From assembly GCA_021205085.1 (NCBI GenBank), contig JAJPYF010000146.1, positions 1 through 33,063 on the forward strand: a stretch of DNA of 33,063 bases, given 5' to 3'. Positions within the stretch are counted from its first letter, which is position 1. The number at the start of each line of letters is the position of its first letter. Source of the stretch: Clostridiales bacterium (lineage in GTDB: Bacteria; Bacillota; Clostridia; Lachnospirales; Lachnospiraceae). A program made the translations under genes and the position numbers. This document shows, piece after piece, positions 17,336 to 26,061 of this stretch. The notes beneath the pieces are model-generated. The model searched no databases. It was not told the DNA's origin and saw only the letters and a list, made by a program, of their open reading frames with translations.

Positions 17336-17659
17336 CTAATCAATGATCTTGCCCGTCTTCTTGGCGACGCGCTTCTTGATCGGTTTGCCCTTCTCATCCA
17401 CGCCGTCAAAGACGAATCCGATTCTGGTAGGCACTCCATCCGCAAGGTACATGACGTTGGAAATATCGATCGGCGCTTCCTGCTGGACAATACCGCCGGC
17501 CTGGTTTGCCATACTCGGCTTTGTATGCTTCGTGATCATGTTGATCCCCTCAACCGTCACTCTGTTATGCTTTGCGTCAACAGCGATTACTTTGCCTTCT
17601 TTATCTTTATCCTTGCCGGCAATCACCCTGACTGTATCACCTTTTTTAATTTTAAGCAT
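17336..17659 (-). CDS. rplX: Ribosomal protein L24 (uL24)
   Basis: The 107-aa product begins [40 protein letters not shown], a KOW motif typical of L24, and continues [34 protein letters not shown]24 is an initiator of 50S assembly. Spacers are 13 bp from rplN and 16 bp to rplE. Confidence 0.99.
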   Translation of the reverse strand: MLKIKKGDTVRVIAGKDKDKEGKVIAVDAKHNRVTVEGINMITKHTKPSMANQAGGIVQQEAPIDISNVMYLADGVPTRIGFVFDGVDEKGKPIKKRVAKKTGKIID

Positions 17660-17672
17660 GAATCGCTACCTC

Positions 17673-18041
17673 CTATAGTACTTCCGGAGCAAGGGAAACA
17701 ATTCTCATAAACTGTTTCTCACGAAGCTCCCTGGCAACCGGTCCAAATATACGGGTTCCTCTCGGAGTCTTGTCGTCCTTGATGATCACGGCAGCGTTCT
17801 CATCAAAACGGATGTAAGAACCATCCTTCCTGCGGATCTCCCTCTTTGTGCGGACAACAACCGCTTTTACAATGTCACCCTTTTTGACAACTCCGCCTGG
17901 TGTTGCATCTTTGACCGTTGCAACAATAATATCGCCAACACGGGCATATCTTCTCGTAGAACCGCCCATAACACGGATGCAGAGAATCTCTTTTGCTCCT
18001 GTGTTATCAGCCACCCTAAGCCTGCTTTCCTGCTGAATCAT
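17673..18041 (-). CDS. rplN: Ribosomal protein L14 (uL14)
   Basis: The product [68 protein letters not shown] is 122 aa, the exact family length. The longer ORF-track start (18158) reads back into rpsQ and is rejected; the ATG at 18041 follows AAAGGAGG. L14 is on the 50S interface. Confidence 0.99.
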   Translation of the reverse strand: MIQQESRLRVADNTGAKEILCIRVMGGSTRRYARVGDIIVATVKDATPGGVVKKGDIVKAVVVRTKREIRRKDGSYIRFDENAAVIIKDDKTPRGTRIFGPVARELREKQFMRIVSLAPEVL

Positions 18042-18061
18042 ACTGGCAGCCTCCTTTATGA

Positions 18062-18319
18062 TTATTTCGCTTTCTCCATGATCTCGACAAGTCTCCATCT
18101 CTTTTCCTTGGACAGCGGTCTTGTCTCCATAACTCTGACGGTATCGCCGATACCGCACTCGTTGTTCTCATCATGAGCTTTTAATTTGTAGGTCTTTTTT
18201 ACAATCTTGCCGTAAAGCGGGTGTCTCACGTTATCCTCGACAGCAACGACGATGGTCTTATCCATCTTATCGCTTACCACTTTTCCGACACGTGTTTTTC
18301 TAAGATTTCTTTCTTCCAC
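18062..18319 (-). CDS. rpsQ: Ribosomal protein S17 (uS17)
   Basis: The 85-aa product ([51 protein letters not shown]...[20 protein letters not shown]) has the S17 OB-fold and signature. It binds the 5' domain of 16S rRNA. It lies between rpmC and rplN. Confidence 0.99.
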   Translation of the reverse strand: MEERNLRKTRVGKVVSDKMDKTIVVAVEDNVRHPLYGKIVKKTYKLKAHDENNECGIGDTVRVMETRPLSKEKRWRLVEIMEKAK

Positions 18320-18349
18320 GGGATTCTCCTTTCAGGGCCTTTGCCGAAA

Positions 18350-18550
18350 CTACTCCGCCTTCTCAGCGATCACTGTCTTGATCCTGGCAATGTTCTTCTT
18401 GACTTCCTTCAATCTCGCTGTGTTCTCCAGCTGATTGGTAGCGTTCTGGAACCGGAGATTGAAAAGCTCTTTCTTTGCAGCTACAAGCTGGTTATTTAAC
18501 TCGGCAGGACTCTGTGCTCTCAACTCTTCTAAATATTTAACCGATTTCAT
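18350..18550 (-). CDS. rpmC: Ribosomal protein L29 (uL29)
   Basis: The product ([66 protein letters not shown]) is 66 aa, a typical two-helix L29 located at the nascent-chain exit. I use the ATG at 18550 because AGAAGGCGG stands 8 nt before it; the track start is a GTG at 18559 that overlaps the rplP stop. Confidence 0.98.
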   Translation of the reverse strand: MKSVKYLEELRAQSPAELNNQLVAAKKELFNLRFQNATNQLENTARLKEVKKNIARIKTVIAEKAE

Positions 18551-18551
18551 T

Positions 18552-18977
18552 CTATTCACCGCCTTCTAAATCTTCACGTGAAACGATCTTGCACTTGCAC
18601 GGCAGCTTATGCACCGCCAGGCGAAGTGCTTCACGGGCAACGTCTTCGGGAACGCCGGCAACCTCAAACATGACACGGCCCGGCTTTACTACCGCAACCC
18701 AATACTCCAGTGAACCTTTACCTTTACCCATTCGGGTCTCAGCCGGAGTGGCCGTTACCGGTTTGTCGGGGAAGATTTTGATCCATACTTTACCGCCACG
18801 TTTCATATGACGGGTCATGGCAACACGGGCAGCTTCGATCTGGTTGGACTTAATCCAGCAGGGCTCCATGGCAACGATTCCATACTCACCGTATGTGATC
18901 TTGTTGCCTCTCATTGCCTTTCCTTTCATCGTACCACGGAACTGTTTCCGGTGTTTTGCTCTCTTCGGCATTAACAT
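18552..18977 (-). CDS. rplP: Ribosomal protein L16 (uL16)
   Basis: The 141-aa product ([88 protein letters not shown]) is a complete L16, near the A site and peptidyl transferase centre. Its start overlaps the rpsC stop by one base, so translation is probably coupled. Confidence 0.99.
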   Translation of the reverse strand: MLMPKRAKHRKQFRGTMKGKAMRGNKITYGEYGIVAMEPCWIKSNQIEAARVAMTRHMKRGGKVWIKIFPDKPVTATPAETRMGKGKGSLEYWVAVVKPGRVMFEVAGVPEDVAREALRLAVHKLPCKCKIVSREDLEGGE

Positions 18978-19630
18978 TATCGATCTCTCCCTTCCACTGC
19001 TTTTTTCGGAAGAACTTCGCCGTTGTAGATCCAGACCTTCACACCGACTTTTCCGTATGTGGTGTCTGCCTCTGCGAAGCCATAGTCAATATCTGCTCTC
19101 AGAGTCTGCAGCGGAATCGTTCCCTCACTGTAAAACTCAGAGCGGGCAATATCCGCTCCGCCGAGACGCCCGGACACAGCAGCCTTGATTCCCTTTGCGC
19201 CGGCCTTCATGGTTCTGCCCATGCAGAACTTCATCGCGCGGCGGTAAGAAATACGGTTCTCCAGCTGTGCCGCAATGTTCTCGGCCACAAGCTGCGCATC
19301 CCTGTCCGGTCTCTTGACCTCTTTGATATCAACGATCATTTTCTTGTCGGTCAGCTTCTGAAGCTCTTTCTTGACCTTCTCAATCTCTGCGCCTCCCTTA
19401 CCGATGACAACACCCGGCTTCGCAGTGTAAACGGTAACCTTTACACGGTCGGATGCCCGCTCGATCTCGATATTGGAGATACCGGCGCTGTACAGCTTTT
19501 TCTTTAAAAACTGTCTGATATTGTAATCTTCAACCAGGAGATCTGCAAAGTCCTTCTCTGCGTACCACTTAGAACTCCAGTCTTTGATAATACCAACTCT
19601 CAATCCATGCGGATTCACTTTCTGTCCCAT
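18977..19630 (-). CDS. rpsC: Ribosomal protein S3 (uS3)
   Basis: The 217-aa protein begins [32 protein letters not shown], contains the KH domain ([26 protein letters not shown]) and the C-terminal [52 protein letters not shown]. It forms part of the mRNA entry tunnel with S4 and S5. Confidence 0.99.
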   Translation of the reverse strand: MGQKVNPHGLRVGIIKDWSSKWYAEKDFADLLVEDYNIRQFLKKKLYSAGISNIEIERASDRVKVTVYTAKPGVVIGKGGAEIEKVKKELQKLTDKKMIVDIKEVKRPDRDAQLVAENIAAQLENRISYRRAMKFCMGRTMKAGAKGIKAAVSGRLGGADIARSEFYSEGTIPLQTLRADIDYGFAEADTTYGKVGVKVWIYNGEVLPKKAVEGRDR

Positions 19631-19641
19631 GCTTTAACCTC

Positions 19642-20028
19642 CTACCTTTCGTTCAGCACAATGGTGATGTGGCTCATCCTCTTCTCGATCCGGTAAGCTC
19701 TGCCCTGTGCCCTCGGCTGAATCCGTTTCATTGTGGGACCTTTGTTCGCGTAGCATTCCTCGACATAAAGGTCGTCAATGTTCATTCCGTTATTGTTCTC
19801 AGCGTTTGCAATCGCCGACTGTAATAATTTCTCAATGATGCTCGAAGCATATCTCGGATTGTACTTGAGGATCGCCAGTGCGGTCTTTACATCCTTGCCG
19901 CGGATCGCGTCCAGTACAAAGCAGGCTTTCTGCACAGATACCCTCGCGTAAGATAACTTAGCGGAAGGTCTGGTATCTTTCTGAGCATTTCTCTCACGTT
20001 TGATCTGTGATCTATGTCCCTTTGCCAT
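19642..20028 (-). CDS. rplV: Ribosomal protein L22 (uL22)
   Basis: The 128-aa product has the L22 core (YARVSVQKACFVLDAIRGKDVKTALAILKYNPRYASSIIEKLLQSAIANAENN) and the tunnel beta-hairpin with GPTMKRIQPRAQGRAYRIEKRMSHITIVL. The N-terminus (MAKGHRSQIKRERNAQKDTRPSAKLS) is about 15-20 residues longer than the shortest family members. Confidence 0.99.
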   Translation of the reverse strand: MAKGHRSQIKRERNAQKDTRPSAKLSYARVSVQKACFVLDAIRGKDVKTALAILKYNPRYASSIIEKLLQSAIANAENNNGMNIDDLYVEECYANKGPTMKRIQPRAQGRAYRIEKRMSHITIVLNER

Positions 20029-20050
20029 GGATAATAACCTCCTTTACGAA

Positions 20051-20332
20051 TTATCTTACTCTGGATTTCTTCTCGTCCTTGCCGTGTCCTCTGTAGGTAC
20101 GGGTCGGTACGAACTCACCAAGCTTATGGCCGACCATATCCTCTGTGATATATACAGGAACATGTCTTCTGCCATCGTGAACCGCAATTGTATGTCCAAC
20201 CATCTGCGGAAAGATCGTGGAACGGCGGGACCAGGTCTTGATCACAGACTTGTCACCGGAGGCGTTCATCGCGTCTATCTTTTTCAGTAAGCTTTCATCA
20301 GCAAATGGTCCTTTTTTTAATGAACGTGCCAT
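20051..20332 (-). CDS. rpsS: Ribosomal protein S19 (uS19)
   Basis: The 93-aa product ([83 protein letters not shown]) carries the full S19 signature. It sits in the 30S head with S13. Confidence 0.99.
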   Translation of the reverse strand: MARSLKKGPFADESLLKKIDAMNASGDKSVIKTWSRRSTIFPQMVGHTIAVHDGRRHVPVYITEDMVGHKLGEFVPTRTYRGHGKDEKKSRVR

Positions 20333-20343
20333 TCTATTCCCTC

Positions 20344-21186
20344 CTATTTGATCGCTCTGCCGTCACGTCTTCTGACGATCATCTTATTCGACTGCTTATG
20401 CTTCTTCCTCGTCTTTAAGCCGAGCGCAGGTTTGCCCCACGGTGTGCTCGGGCCGGGACGTCCGACAGGAGCTCTGCCCTCGCCGCCGCCGTGCGGGTGA
20501 TCATTCGGGTTCATAACCGAACCGCGAACCGTAGGACGGATGCCCATGTTGCGTTTCCGGCCGGCCTTGCCGTAGTTGATCAGATTGTGGTCGGCATTGC
20601 CGATCACGCCGACGGTTGCACGGCACTCGATCGGAACCATTCTCATCTCGCCGGAGGGAAGACGCAGAGTGGCATACTTTCCTTCCTTCGCCATAAGCTG
20701 TGCGCCCATGCCGGCCGCGCGGACCATCTGGCCGCCCTTGCCCGGGTGCATCTCAACGTTGTGTACCATTGTACCAACCGGAATATTTGCCAGCGGAAGG
20801 CAGTTCCCGGTGTGCACCTCGGCATCCGGGCCGTTCATGACCTGCATGCCGTCTGTCAGTCCCTCCGGAGCCAGGATGTATGCCTTTTCTCCGTCCGCAT
20901 AACAGATCAGTGCGATATTTGCTGTCCGGTTCGGATCATACTCAATGCCGATGACCTTTGCCGGAATGCCGTCTTTGTTCCTCTTGAAATCGATCACTCT
21001 GTATTTTTTCTTTGCACCACCGCCATGGTGTCTCACAGTAATCTTACCCTGATTATTACGCCCGGAATGCTTCGGAATGGCAACTACAAGGGACTTCTCG
21101 GGAGTCTTTTTCGTGATCTCAGAGAAATCGGACCCTGTCATCTGCCTTCTGGAAGGTGTATACGGGTTATATGTCTTGATTCCCAT
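20344..21186 (-). CDS. rplB: Ribosomal protein L2 (uL2)
   Basis: The 280-aa product shows [21 protein letters not shown], the RNA-binding domain ([27 protein letters not shown]) and the highly conserved C-terminal loop [30 protein letters not shown] containing the histidine close to the peptidyl transferase centre. Length is normal. Confidence 0.99.
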   Translation of the reverse strand: MGIKTYNPYTPSRRQMTGSDFSEITKKTPEKSLVVAIPKHSGRNNQGKITVRHHGGGAKKKYRVIDFKRNKDGIPAKVIGIEYDPNRTANIALICYADGEKAYILAPEGLTDGMQVMNGPDAEVHTGNCLPLANIPVGTMVHNVEMHPGKGGQMVRAAGMGAQLMAKEGKYATLRLPSGEMRMVPIECRATVGVIGNADHNLINYGKAGRKRNMGIRPTVRGSVMNPNDHPHGGGEGRAPVGRPGPSTPWGKPALGLKTRKKHKQSNKMIVRRRDGRAIK

Positions 21187-21200
21187 AATGAATCTCCTTT

Positions 21201-21500
21201 CTACAATCCTGCAAAAATCTCGATATCAGCACTTTCCTCGGTGAGCTGGACAATGGCTTTCTTGGTCTTTGCTGTCTTACCGTAGGTCATGCCCCGTCTC
21301 TTATTCTTGCCCTCGCAGTTCATCGTGCGGACACTCTTGACGATCACGCCGTCAAACATCTTTTCAACAGCTTCCTTGATCATGCTCTTTGTAGAGTCCG
21401 GATGAACCAGGAAAGTATATTTCTTCTCCGCCATAAGGTTCATGGATTTCTCCGTCACAACCGGCTTGAGGATTACGTCGTAATACTGTACGCTTGCCAT
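21201..21500 (-). CDS. rplW: Ribosomal protein L23 (uL23)
   Basis: The 99-aa product ([88 protein letters not shown]) is L23, the docking site for trigger factor and SRP at the tunnel exit. Its ATG overlaps the rplD stop by one base. Confidence 0.99.
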   Translation of the reverse strand: MASVQYYDVILKPVVTEKSMNLMAEKKYTFLVHPDSTKSMIKEAVEKMFDGVIVKSVRTMNCEGKNKRRGMTYGKTAKTKKAIVQLTEESADIEIFAGL

Positions 21501-22120
21501 TATGCATATACCTCCTCGATTTTTTCTACTCCGGCTTTCGTCGTGATCACGGTGTCATACTTCATGATATCGTACACGTTGATCGTGGAGACCAGCGCGG
21601 TCCGGACCGCCGGAACATTGGCCGCGGACTTCTCAATCACAGTGTCTTTCTCGTCCAGCACAACCAATGCCTTGGAAACCTTCAGGTTATTTAATACTTT
21701 CACAAAATCCTTTGTCTTGATCGCCTCCAGCTTCAGCTCGTCCAGAACGATGAATTTCTCATCCTGTACTCTGCTGGTAAGCGCCGACTTTAAGGCCGCT
21801 CTCTTTTCTTTCTTGTTCATCTTGAAAGAATAATCTCTCGGCTTCGGGGCAAATACAACGCCGCCGCCCTTCCACTGCGGTGCCCGGATGGAACCCTGTC
21901 TCGCATGGCCGGTGCCCTTCTGCCTCCACGGCTTTCTTCCGCCTCCGCGAACCTCAGAGCGCGTCTTCGCACTCTGCGTACCCTGGCGATTGTTCGCCAG
22001 CTGCTGCACAACTGCCATGTGTACCAAATGCTCGTTTATCTCTACTCCGAAAACAGCATCGTTCAGATCCATGGAGCCGACTGTGCTGCCTTCCATATTA
22101 TAAACAGATACGTTAGCCAT
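21500..22120 (-). CDS. rplD: Ribosomal protein L4 (uL4)
   Basis: The 206-aa product has the L4 extended loop ([69 protein letters not shown]), which lines the exit tunnel. L4 is the known repressor of the S10 operon in E. coli through its leader; whether it acts on the structured rpsJ leader seen here is open. Confidence 0.99.
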   Translation of the reverse strand: MANVSVYNMEGSTVGSMDLNDAVFGVEINEHLVHMAVVQQLANNRQGTQSAKTRSEVRGGGRKPWRQKGTGHARQGSIRAPQWKGGGVVFAPKPRDYSFKMNKKEKRAALKSALTSRVQDEKFIVLDELKLEAIKTKDFVKVLNNLKVSKALVVLDEKDTVIEKSAANVPAVRTALVSTINVYDIMKYDTVITTKAGVEKIEEVYA

Positions 22121-22146
22121 CTGTATGTCCTCCTTTCCAGAATCAG

Positions 22147-22824
22147 TTAAGCCTTAACGGATTCCCTGATCGTCACTAAAGATTTCTTCGGTCCCGGAAC
22201 GGAACCTTTGATTAAAAGCACGTTGTTCTCAGCATCCACACGGACGACTTCCAGATTCTGGACCGTGACCTTCACGCTGCCCATGTGACCCGGCATTCCC
22301 TTGCCCTTGAACACCTTGCTCGGAGAGGAACACGCACCGTTGGAACCCTGATGGCGATGGAACTTGGAGCCGTGAGTCATGGGACCCCTGTGCTGACCGA
22401 ATCTCTTGATCGTTCCCTGATAGCCCTTTCCTTTGGAAATGGCTGTGGCATCGATCTTATCTCCAACGGCAAAAATGTCAGCCTTGATCTCGTCCGCCAG
22501 CTTATACTCATCCGCGTTCTCAAACTTAAACTCGCGGACATACCGTTTGCCCGACACGCCCGCCTTGTCGAAGTGCCCCTTCTCAGGCTTGTTCACGCCG
22601 TGTCTGTGTCGGATCTCCTTTCGGCCGCTGGCATCCTTGCTGACTGCCTTTTCCTTCTTGTCCGCAAAGCCAACCTGCACGGCGCTGTAGCCGTCGTTTT
22701 CCACAGTTTTGATCTGTGTCACATAGCAGGGACCGGCCTCTAAGACAGTGACGGGAATCAGCACGCCGTTCTCATCAAAAACCTGCGTCATCCCAAGCTT
22801 GGTCGCTAAAATAGCTTTCTTCAT
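22147..22824 (-). CDS. rplC: Ribosomal protein L3 (uL3)
   Basis: The 225-aa product begins [40 protein letters not shown] and has the central extension ([14 protein letters not shown]-like [31 protein letters not shown]) with the conserved glutamine region modified in some bacteria by PrmB. It is one of the first 50S assembly proteins. A 70-nt spacer with small hairpins separates it from rpsJ. Confidence 0.99.
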   Translation of the reverse strand: MKKAILATKLGMTQVFDENGVLIPVTVLEAGPCYVTQIKTVENDGYSAVQVGFADKKEKAVSKDASGRKEIRHRHGVNKPEKGHFDKAGVSGKRYVREFKFENADEYKLADEIKADIFAVGDKIDATAISKGKGYQGTIKRFGQHRGPMTHGSKFHRHQGSNGACSSPSKVFKGKGMPGHMGSVKVTVQNLEVVRVDAENNVLLIKGSVPGPKKSLVTIRESVKA

Positions 22825-22894
22825 TATGTTTACCTCCTGTTTTTTCTACAGCGGAACGCTTTCGCGCTCATCCTAGAAATAGGACCGCCATTTA

Positions 22895-23206
22895 CTATTT
22901 CATTTTGATATCGATACTCACACCGGCCGGCATCTCCAGTCTGCTCAGCGCATCGACTGTCTTCTGCGTCGGTGCAATGATGTCGATGAGTCTCTTGTGA
23001 GTTCTCTGCTCGAACTGCTCGCGGGAATCCTTGTACTTGTGTACGGCGCGGATGATTGTCACCACTTCCTTCTTTGTGGGAAGGGGCACCGGTCCGCTCA
23101 CCTGGGATCCGTTTTTCTTCACAGTTTCGATGATTTTCTTCGCCGATGCATCCACCATCTCGTGGTCATAGGCTTTCAGAATGATTCTCATGACTTGGTT
23201 TGCCAT
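22895..23206 (-). CDS. rpsJ: Ribosomal protein S10 (uS10), first gene of the operon
   Basis: The product starts [53 protein letters not shown] and includes [22 protein letters not shown], a complete 103-aa S10 that also serves in NusB-dependent antitermination. The track start at 23299 extends into the leader and is rejected; the ATG at 23206 follows AAAGGAGG with an 11-nt spacer. It has KYKDS where many species have NKKS. Confidence 0.98.
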   Translation of the reverse strand: MANQVMRIILKAYDHEMVDASAKKIIETVKKNGSQVSGPVPLPTKKEVVTIIRAVHKYKDSREQFEQRTHKRLIDIIAPTQKTVDALSRLEMPAGVSIDIKMK

Positions 23207-23421
23207 AAAAAAAGTCGCCTCCTTTTCGCACTTTTGTTCAGTACGACAAGCGGTGACTGTACACTCTCCCGTGTGTTTCATCTTATCTCCACACGGCATC
23301 GACCTCTCGGCCTAACTTCGTACAGTGACTTGTCGTCAGTTTCCTAACTTGACATTCGCTCCACGGAAAACCTGCCACGGCGGGCAGCAACCTCACGCTT
23401 CTTCGCTATCATGCCACAGCA
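23207..23421 (-). promoter_or_regulatory. Structured 5' leader of the S10 super-operon (about 215 nt)
   Basis: Between the promoter and rpsJ lies a non-coding leader with a large folded element. The outer helix is ACGACAAG/CTTGTCGT (23243-23250 with 23329-23336) continuing as ACTGTAC/GTACAGT (23256-23262 with 23320-23326). It encloses two hairpins, CCGTGTG/CACACGG (23269-23275 with 23290-23296) and GACC/GGCC (23301-23304 with 23309-23312), so it resembles a three-way junction. A CTGCC/GGCAG stem (23372-23387) and two AAGTTAGG direct repeats (23311-23318, 23343-23350, on the minus strand) add to it. The rpsJ ribosome binding site follows 20-30 nt later. An r-protein-binding leader is the obvious reading; L4 is the E. 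coli precedent, and the ligand here is unknown. Confidence 0.65.
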
Positions 23422-23427
23422 TCAGTT

Positions 23428-23456
23428 ATTTTAATTGATTGCGATTCAAAATGCAA
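23428..23456 (-). promoter_or_regulatory. Predicted main promoter of the S10-spc-alpha super-operon
   Basis: On the minus strand this reads TTGCAT, 17 bp, TAAAAT, with an AT-rich upstream stretch (AAAATTGTAC...GGAATAAAAAGTGC) that could act as an UP element. The start would be near 23421. It has the same -35 (TTGCAT) as the internal promoter before rpmJ. Confidence 0.72.
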
Positions 23457-23483
23457 GCACTTTTTATTCCTGCCGGAGATAAA

Positions 23484-23505
23484 ATTGTATTTTTTTAAGT
23501 ACAAT
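23484..23505. other. Inverted repeat ATTGTA-N10-TACAAT in the rpsJ/methyltransferase intergenic region
   Basis: The 128-bp stretch between the rpsJ promoter and the methyltransferase start is AT-rich. It holds this perfect 6-bp inverted repeat, and a weak plus-strand promoter candidate, TTGCAT (23518-23523) with TATAGT (23543-23548) at a poor 19-bp spacing. The repeat may be an operator or chance in AT-rich DNA. Confidence 0.3.
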
Positions 23506-23589
23506 CTGTTTTCTGATTTGCATATGGAAAAAACCGGTTCGCTATAGTATGATACATTACAGAAAATATTGCAGGGAAAGGAAGCCGCC

Positions 23590-24453
23590 ATGTGGATTGC
23601 AGATAAATGGAAGGATTACGAGGTCATTGACTGTTCGGGAGGAGAAAAAGTGGAGCGCTGGGGCGCCTACACCCTCGTGCGTCCGGACCCGCAGGTAATC
23701 TGGGAGACTCCCCGGACTGCAAACGGATGGAAGCATCCGAACGCGCACTATCACCGCAGCAAAAAGGGCGGCGGAGAATGGGAATTTTTTGACCTTCCGC
23801 AGCAGTGGAGCATCCGATACCCCGCTCTCAGCCTGACCTTCAACCTGAAACCGTTCAGCTTCAAGCACACCGGCCTTTTCCCGGAACAAGCCGCAAACTG
23901 GGACTGGTTCTCCGAAAAGATCCGAAAAGCCGGCCGGCCGGTCCGGATCTTAAATCTCTTCGCCTACACCGGCGGTGCAACGCTCGCCGCCGCTGCGGCC
24001 GGAGCCGCCGTGACCCATGTGGACGCCTCCAAAGGCATGGTCCAGTGGGCAAAAGAAAACGCAGCCTCCTCCCGCCTTGCGGATGCCCCCATCCGCTGGC
24101 TCGTGGACGACTGCGTCAAGTTCGTGGAACGGGAGATCCGCCGCGGGAACCACTACGACGCCGTCATCATGGATCCCCCCTCCTACGGCCGCGGCCCCAA
24201 AGGAGAAATCTGGAAAATCGAGGACTGCATCTACCCGCTGGTAAAGCTGTGCACCCGGCTCCTGTCCGATGATCCTCTCTTTTTCCTCATCAACTCCTAC
24301 ACCACCGGCCTGCAGCCGGCAGTCCTCGCCTACATGCTCGGCACCGAAATGCAGCCGTATGGCGGCACCGTCACCGCAGAAGAAATCGGACTGCCCGTCA
24401 CCGCAAGCGGCCTTGTGTTGCCGTGCGGCGCATCCGGCCGTTGGGAAATATAA
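23590..24453 (+). CDS. Class I SAM-dependent methyltransferase, RlmI/RlmK-like fold
   Basis: The protein is 287 aa from the ATG at 23590, which follows GGAAAGGAAG; the track start at 23569 is a TTG before that site. The SAM-binding motif is ILNLFAYTGGATLAAAAAGAAVTHVDASKGMVQWAKENA (about residues 120-158), and motif IV is VIMDPPSYGRGPKGEIWKIED. The C-terminus has LVLPCGASGRWEI. This resembles COG1092-type (RlmI-like) rRNA cytosine methyltransferases, but there is no N-terminal PUA domain and the first 100 residues (WERWGAYTLVRPDPQ-like) are of a different type. Substrate is unknown; an RNA or ribosomal target is plausible from family and position. It diverges from rpsJ and converges with the YesN-type gene 19 bp away. 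Confidence 0.85.
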   Translation: MWIADKWKDYEVIDCSGGEKVERWGAYTLVRPDPQVIWETPRTANGWKHPNAHYHRSKKGGGEWEFFDLPQQWSIRYPALSLTFNLKPFSFKHTGLFPEQAANWDWFSEKIRKAGRPVRILNLFAYTGGATLAAAAAGAAVTHVDASKGMVQWAKENAASSRLADAPIRWLVDDCVKFVEREIRRGNHYDAVIMDPPSYGRGPKGEIWKIEDCIYPLVKLCTRLLSDDPLFFLINSYTTGLQPAVLAYMLGTEMQPYGGTVTAEEIGLPVTASGLVLPCGASGRWEI

Positions 24454-24472
24454 TACTTCGCATCCGTCTGTA

Positions 24473-26059
24473 TTACTTCTCCCTCAGCGCCTTCCGGTAC
24501 TCCATCGGGCTGACCGAATAAATCTGCTTAAAGGCATCCACAAAGCGCCGCACATTATTATAACCCACCCGCTCACCGATCTCATACGTCTTGTAATCCG
24601 TCTCCCGCAGCAGCCGCAGTGCTTCATCCATGCGGATTGAGGTCAGATACGCCTTGTAGTTCTGCCCGGTCTCTTTTTTGAACATGGCGCTGAAATAATT
24701 CTGGCTGACACAGGCCACCGAGGCCAGCTCCTTGATAGAGAGATCCTTATTATAATTCTGGCGGATATAGCGCTTCACATCCTCGATCAGCACCTTATCC
24801 TCGGATCTGCCCTTGGCATAAACCCGCTGAATCAGATCTTCATAGTGCGCATGAACACATTTCTTCAGGTTCGCCATCGTGTACTGTGCATATACCTTCT
24901 GCTGAAGCTCGTCCTGCATCTCATAGAAGTCCATATCCAGCAGGCGATACTGATTCAGCCTAAACCCGAGGTCTCCGGCAAACGTCATGGTCCGCATAAC
25001 GACCGCATCCCAGTTTCCGTAATGAATCGACTCAATATCATCCATGATCCGGTCGATCCAGTCCATCACATGCTCATCCTTGGCGATGATCGCACGGAAT
25101 GCCTGTTCCACATCCTCCTTATAATTCTCAAAAGAGACATGGTATTCCCGGTGAATCTTTGACGCATCAAGGATGGTCTTCTCCTCAAAATGACAGAGTC
25201 CGAACGCGAATTTCGCTTCCTTATAAGACTGCAGCATTTCCGACGGCTCATCTGTCGCCGTGCCGATCCCCATACAGAGTTCCACTCCGCACTCCCTCTC
25301 GACCTTGTCCCGGATCGGCTCCACATATTTCTCCGCAAACGCCTCCCGATCCTCATTCGGAAAGACGCCCATGAGATGCAGGGCATCCTCATCCTTTTTA
25401 ATGATAAATCCGATCTTTTGCGAACCAAACGCCTCCGACAAACGGTTAAACACAGAAAACCGCGTCAGATTAAACTGCCCGAATGACTCCTCGTTCAATC
25501 TGGCCGCCACGTCCGGCCGGATGCCGGCACTGATGCCGACAAAAAAGCGGTCGCGAAGGTCAATCTGCTCCTCCCGGAACATCTGATACAGATCCTCGTT
25601 CTCATAGTTTCTTCCATTATTAATGTCCTCGAACAGCTTCTGGAACTCATCCTTCTCCGGTTTGAAAATCTCGGCCGTGTTCTGCTCCTCCAGAATCTGA
25701 AGCGCCTTTTTCACGGCATCCTCCAGATCCTTTGCCCCCACCGGCTTTAAGAGATAATCCACCCCCCCATTTTTGATCGCCTCCTGCGCATAGGAAAACT
25801 CCTGATATGCGCTGACAAAGATAAACTTCGCCTTTCCGCCGTGCTCATTGTACCGGCGCAGCACCTCCAGTCCGCTGATGCCGGGCATCTGGATATCCGC
25901 CACCACGACATCCGGCTCCTCGCGCAGAATGCACTCCATCAGCTCTGTCCCGTCATTGGCTTCCGCGACAATCTCAATCCCGAGCGCCTCCCAGTCAATC
26001 AGTCTTTTTAAACCTCTCACGATCACTCTCTCATCATCCGCAATGATTGCTTTTCGCAT
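24473..26059 (-). CDS. YesN-type response regulator with AraC-family DNA-binding domain
   Basis: The 528-aa protein has an N-terminal receiver (residues 1-120) with ADDE, phosphoacceptor Asp55 (VVADIQMPG), Ser83 (FVSAYQEFSYA) and Lys105 (LLKPVGAKD). A long central region (about 130-420) is typical of YesN-like regulators. The C-terminal AraC/XylS double helix-turn-helix (about 428-525) contains DLSIKELASVACVSQNYFSAMFKKETGQNYKAYLTSIRMDEALRLLRETDYKTYEIGERVGYNNVRRFVDAFKQIYSVSPMEYR. I choose the ATG at 26059 (MRKAIIADDE), with AAGGAG before it; the track start is a TTG that overlaps the kinase stop. It is the last gene of the solute-binding protein/kinase/regulator unit, and no clear terminator follows. 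It would regulate sugar-uptake type genes elsewhere. Confidence 0.93.
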   Translation of the reverse strand: MRKAIIADDERVIVRGLKRLIDWEALGIEIVAEANDGTELMECILREEPDVVVADIQMPGISGLEVLRRYNEHGGKAKFIFVSAYQEFSYAQEAIKNGGVDYLLKPVGAKDLEDAVKKALQILEEQNTAEIFKPEKDEFQKLFEDINNGRNYENEDLYQMFREEQIDLRDRFFVGISAGIRPDVAARLNEESFGQFNLTRFSVFNRLSEAFGSQKIGFIIKKDEDALHLMGVFPNEDREAFAEKYVEPIRDKVERECGVELCMGIGTATDEPSEMLQSYKEAKFAFGLCHFEEKTILDASKIHREYHVSFENYKEDVEQAFRAIIAKDEHVMDWIDRIMDDIESIHYGNWDAVVMRTMTFAGDLGFRLNQYRLLDMDFYEMQDELQQKVYAQYTMANLKKCVHAHYEDLIQRVYAKGRSEDKVLIEDVKRYIRQNYNKDLSIKELASVACVSQNYFSAMFKKETGQNYKAYLTSIRMDEALRLLRETDYKTYEIGERVGYNNVRRFVDAFKQIYSVSPMEYRKALREK

Positions 26060-26061
26060 AC

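Noticed and set aside
24451-24475. Inverted repeat TAATAC-N13-GTATTA covering both stop codons of the convergent methyltransferase and regulator genes
   Set aside because: The stem is only six AT-rich pairs and has no U-tract on either strand, so it is not a credible terminator; the pairing partly follows from two TAA stops facing each other.
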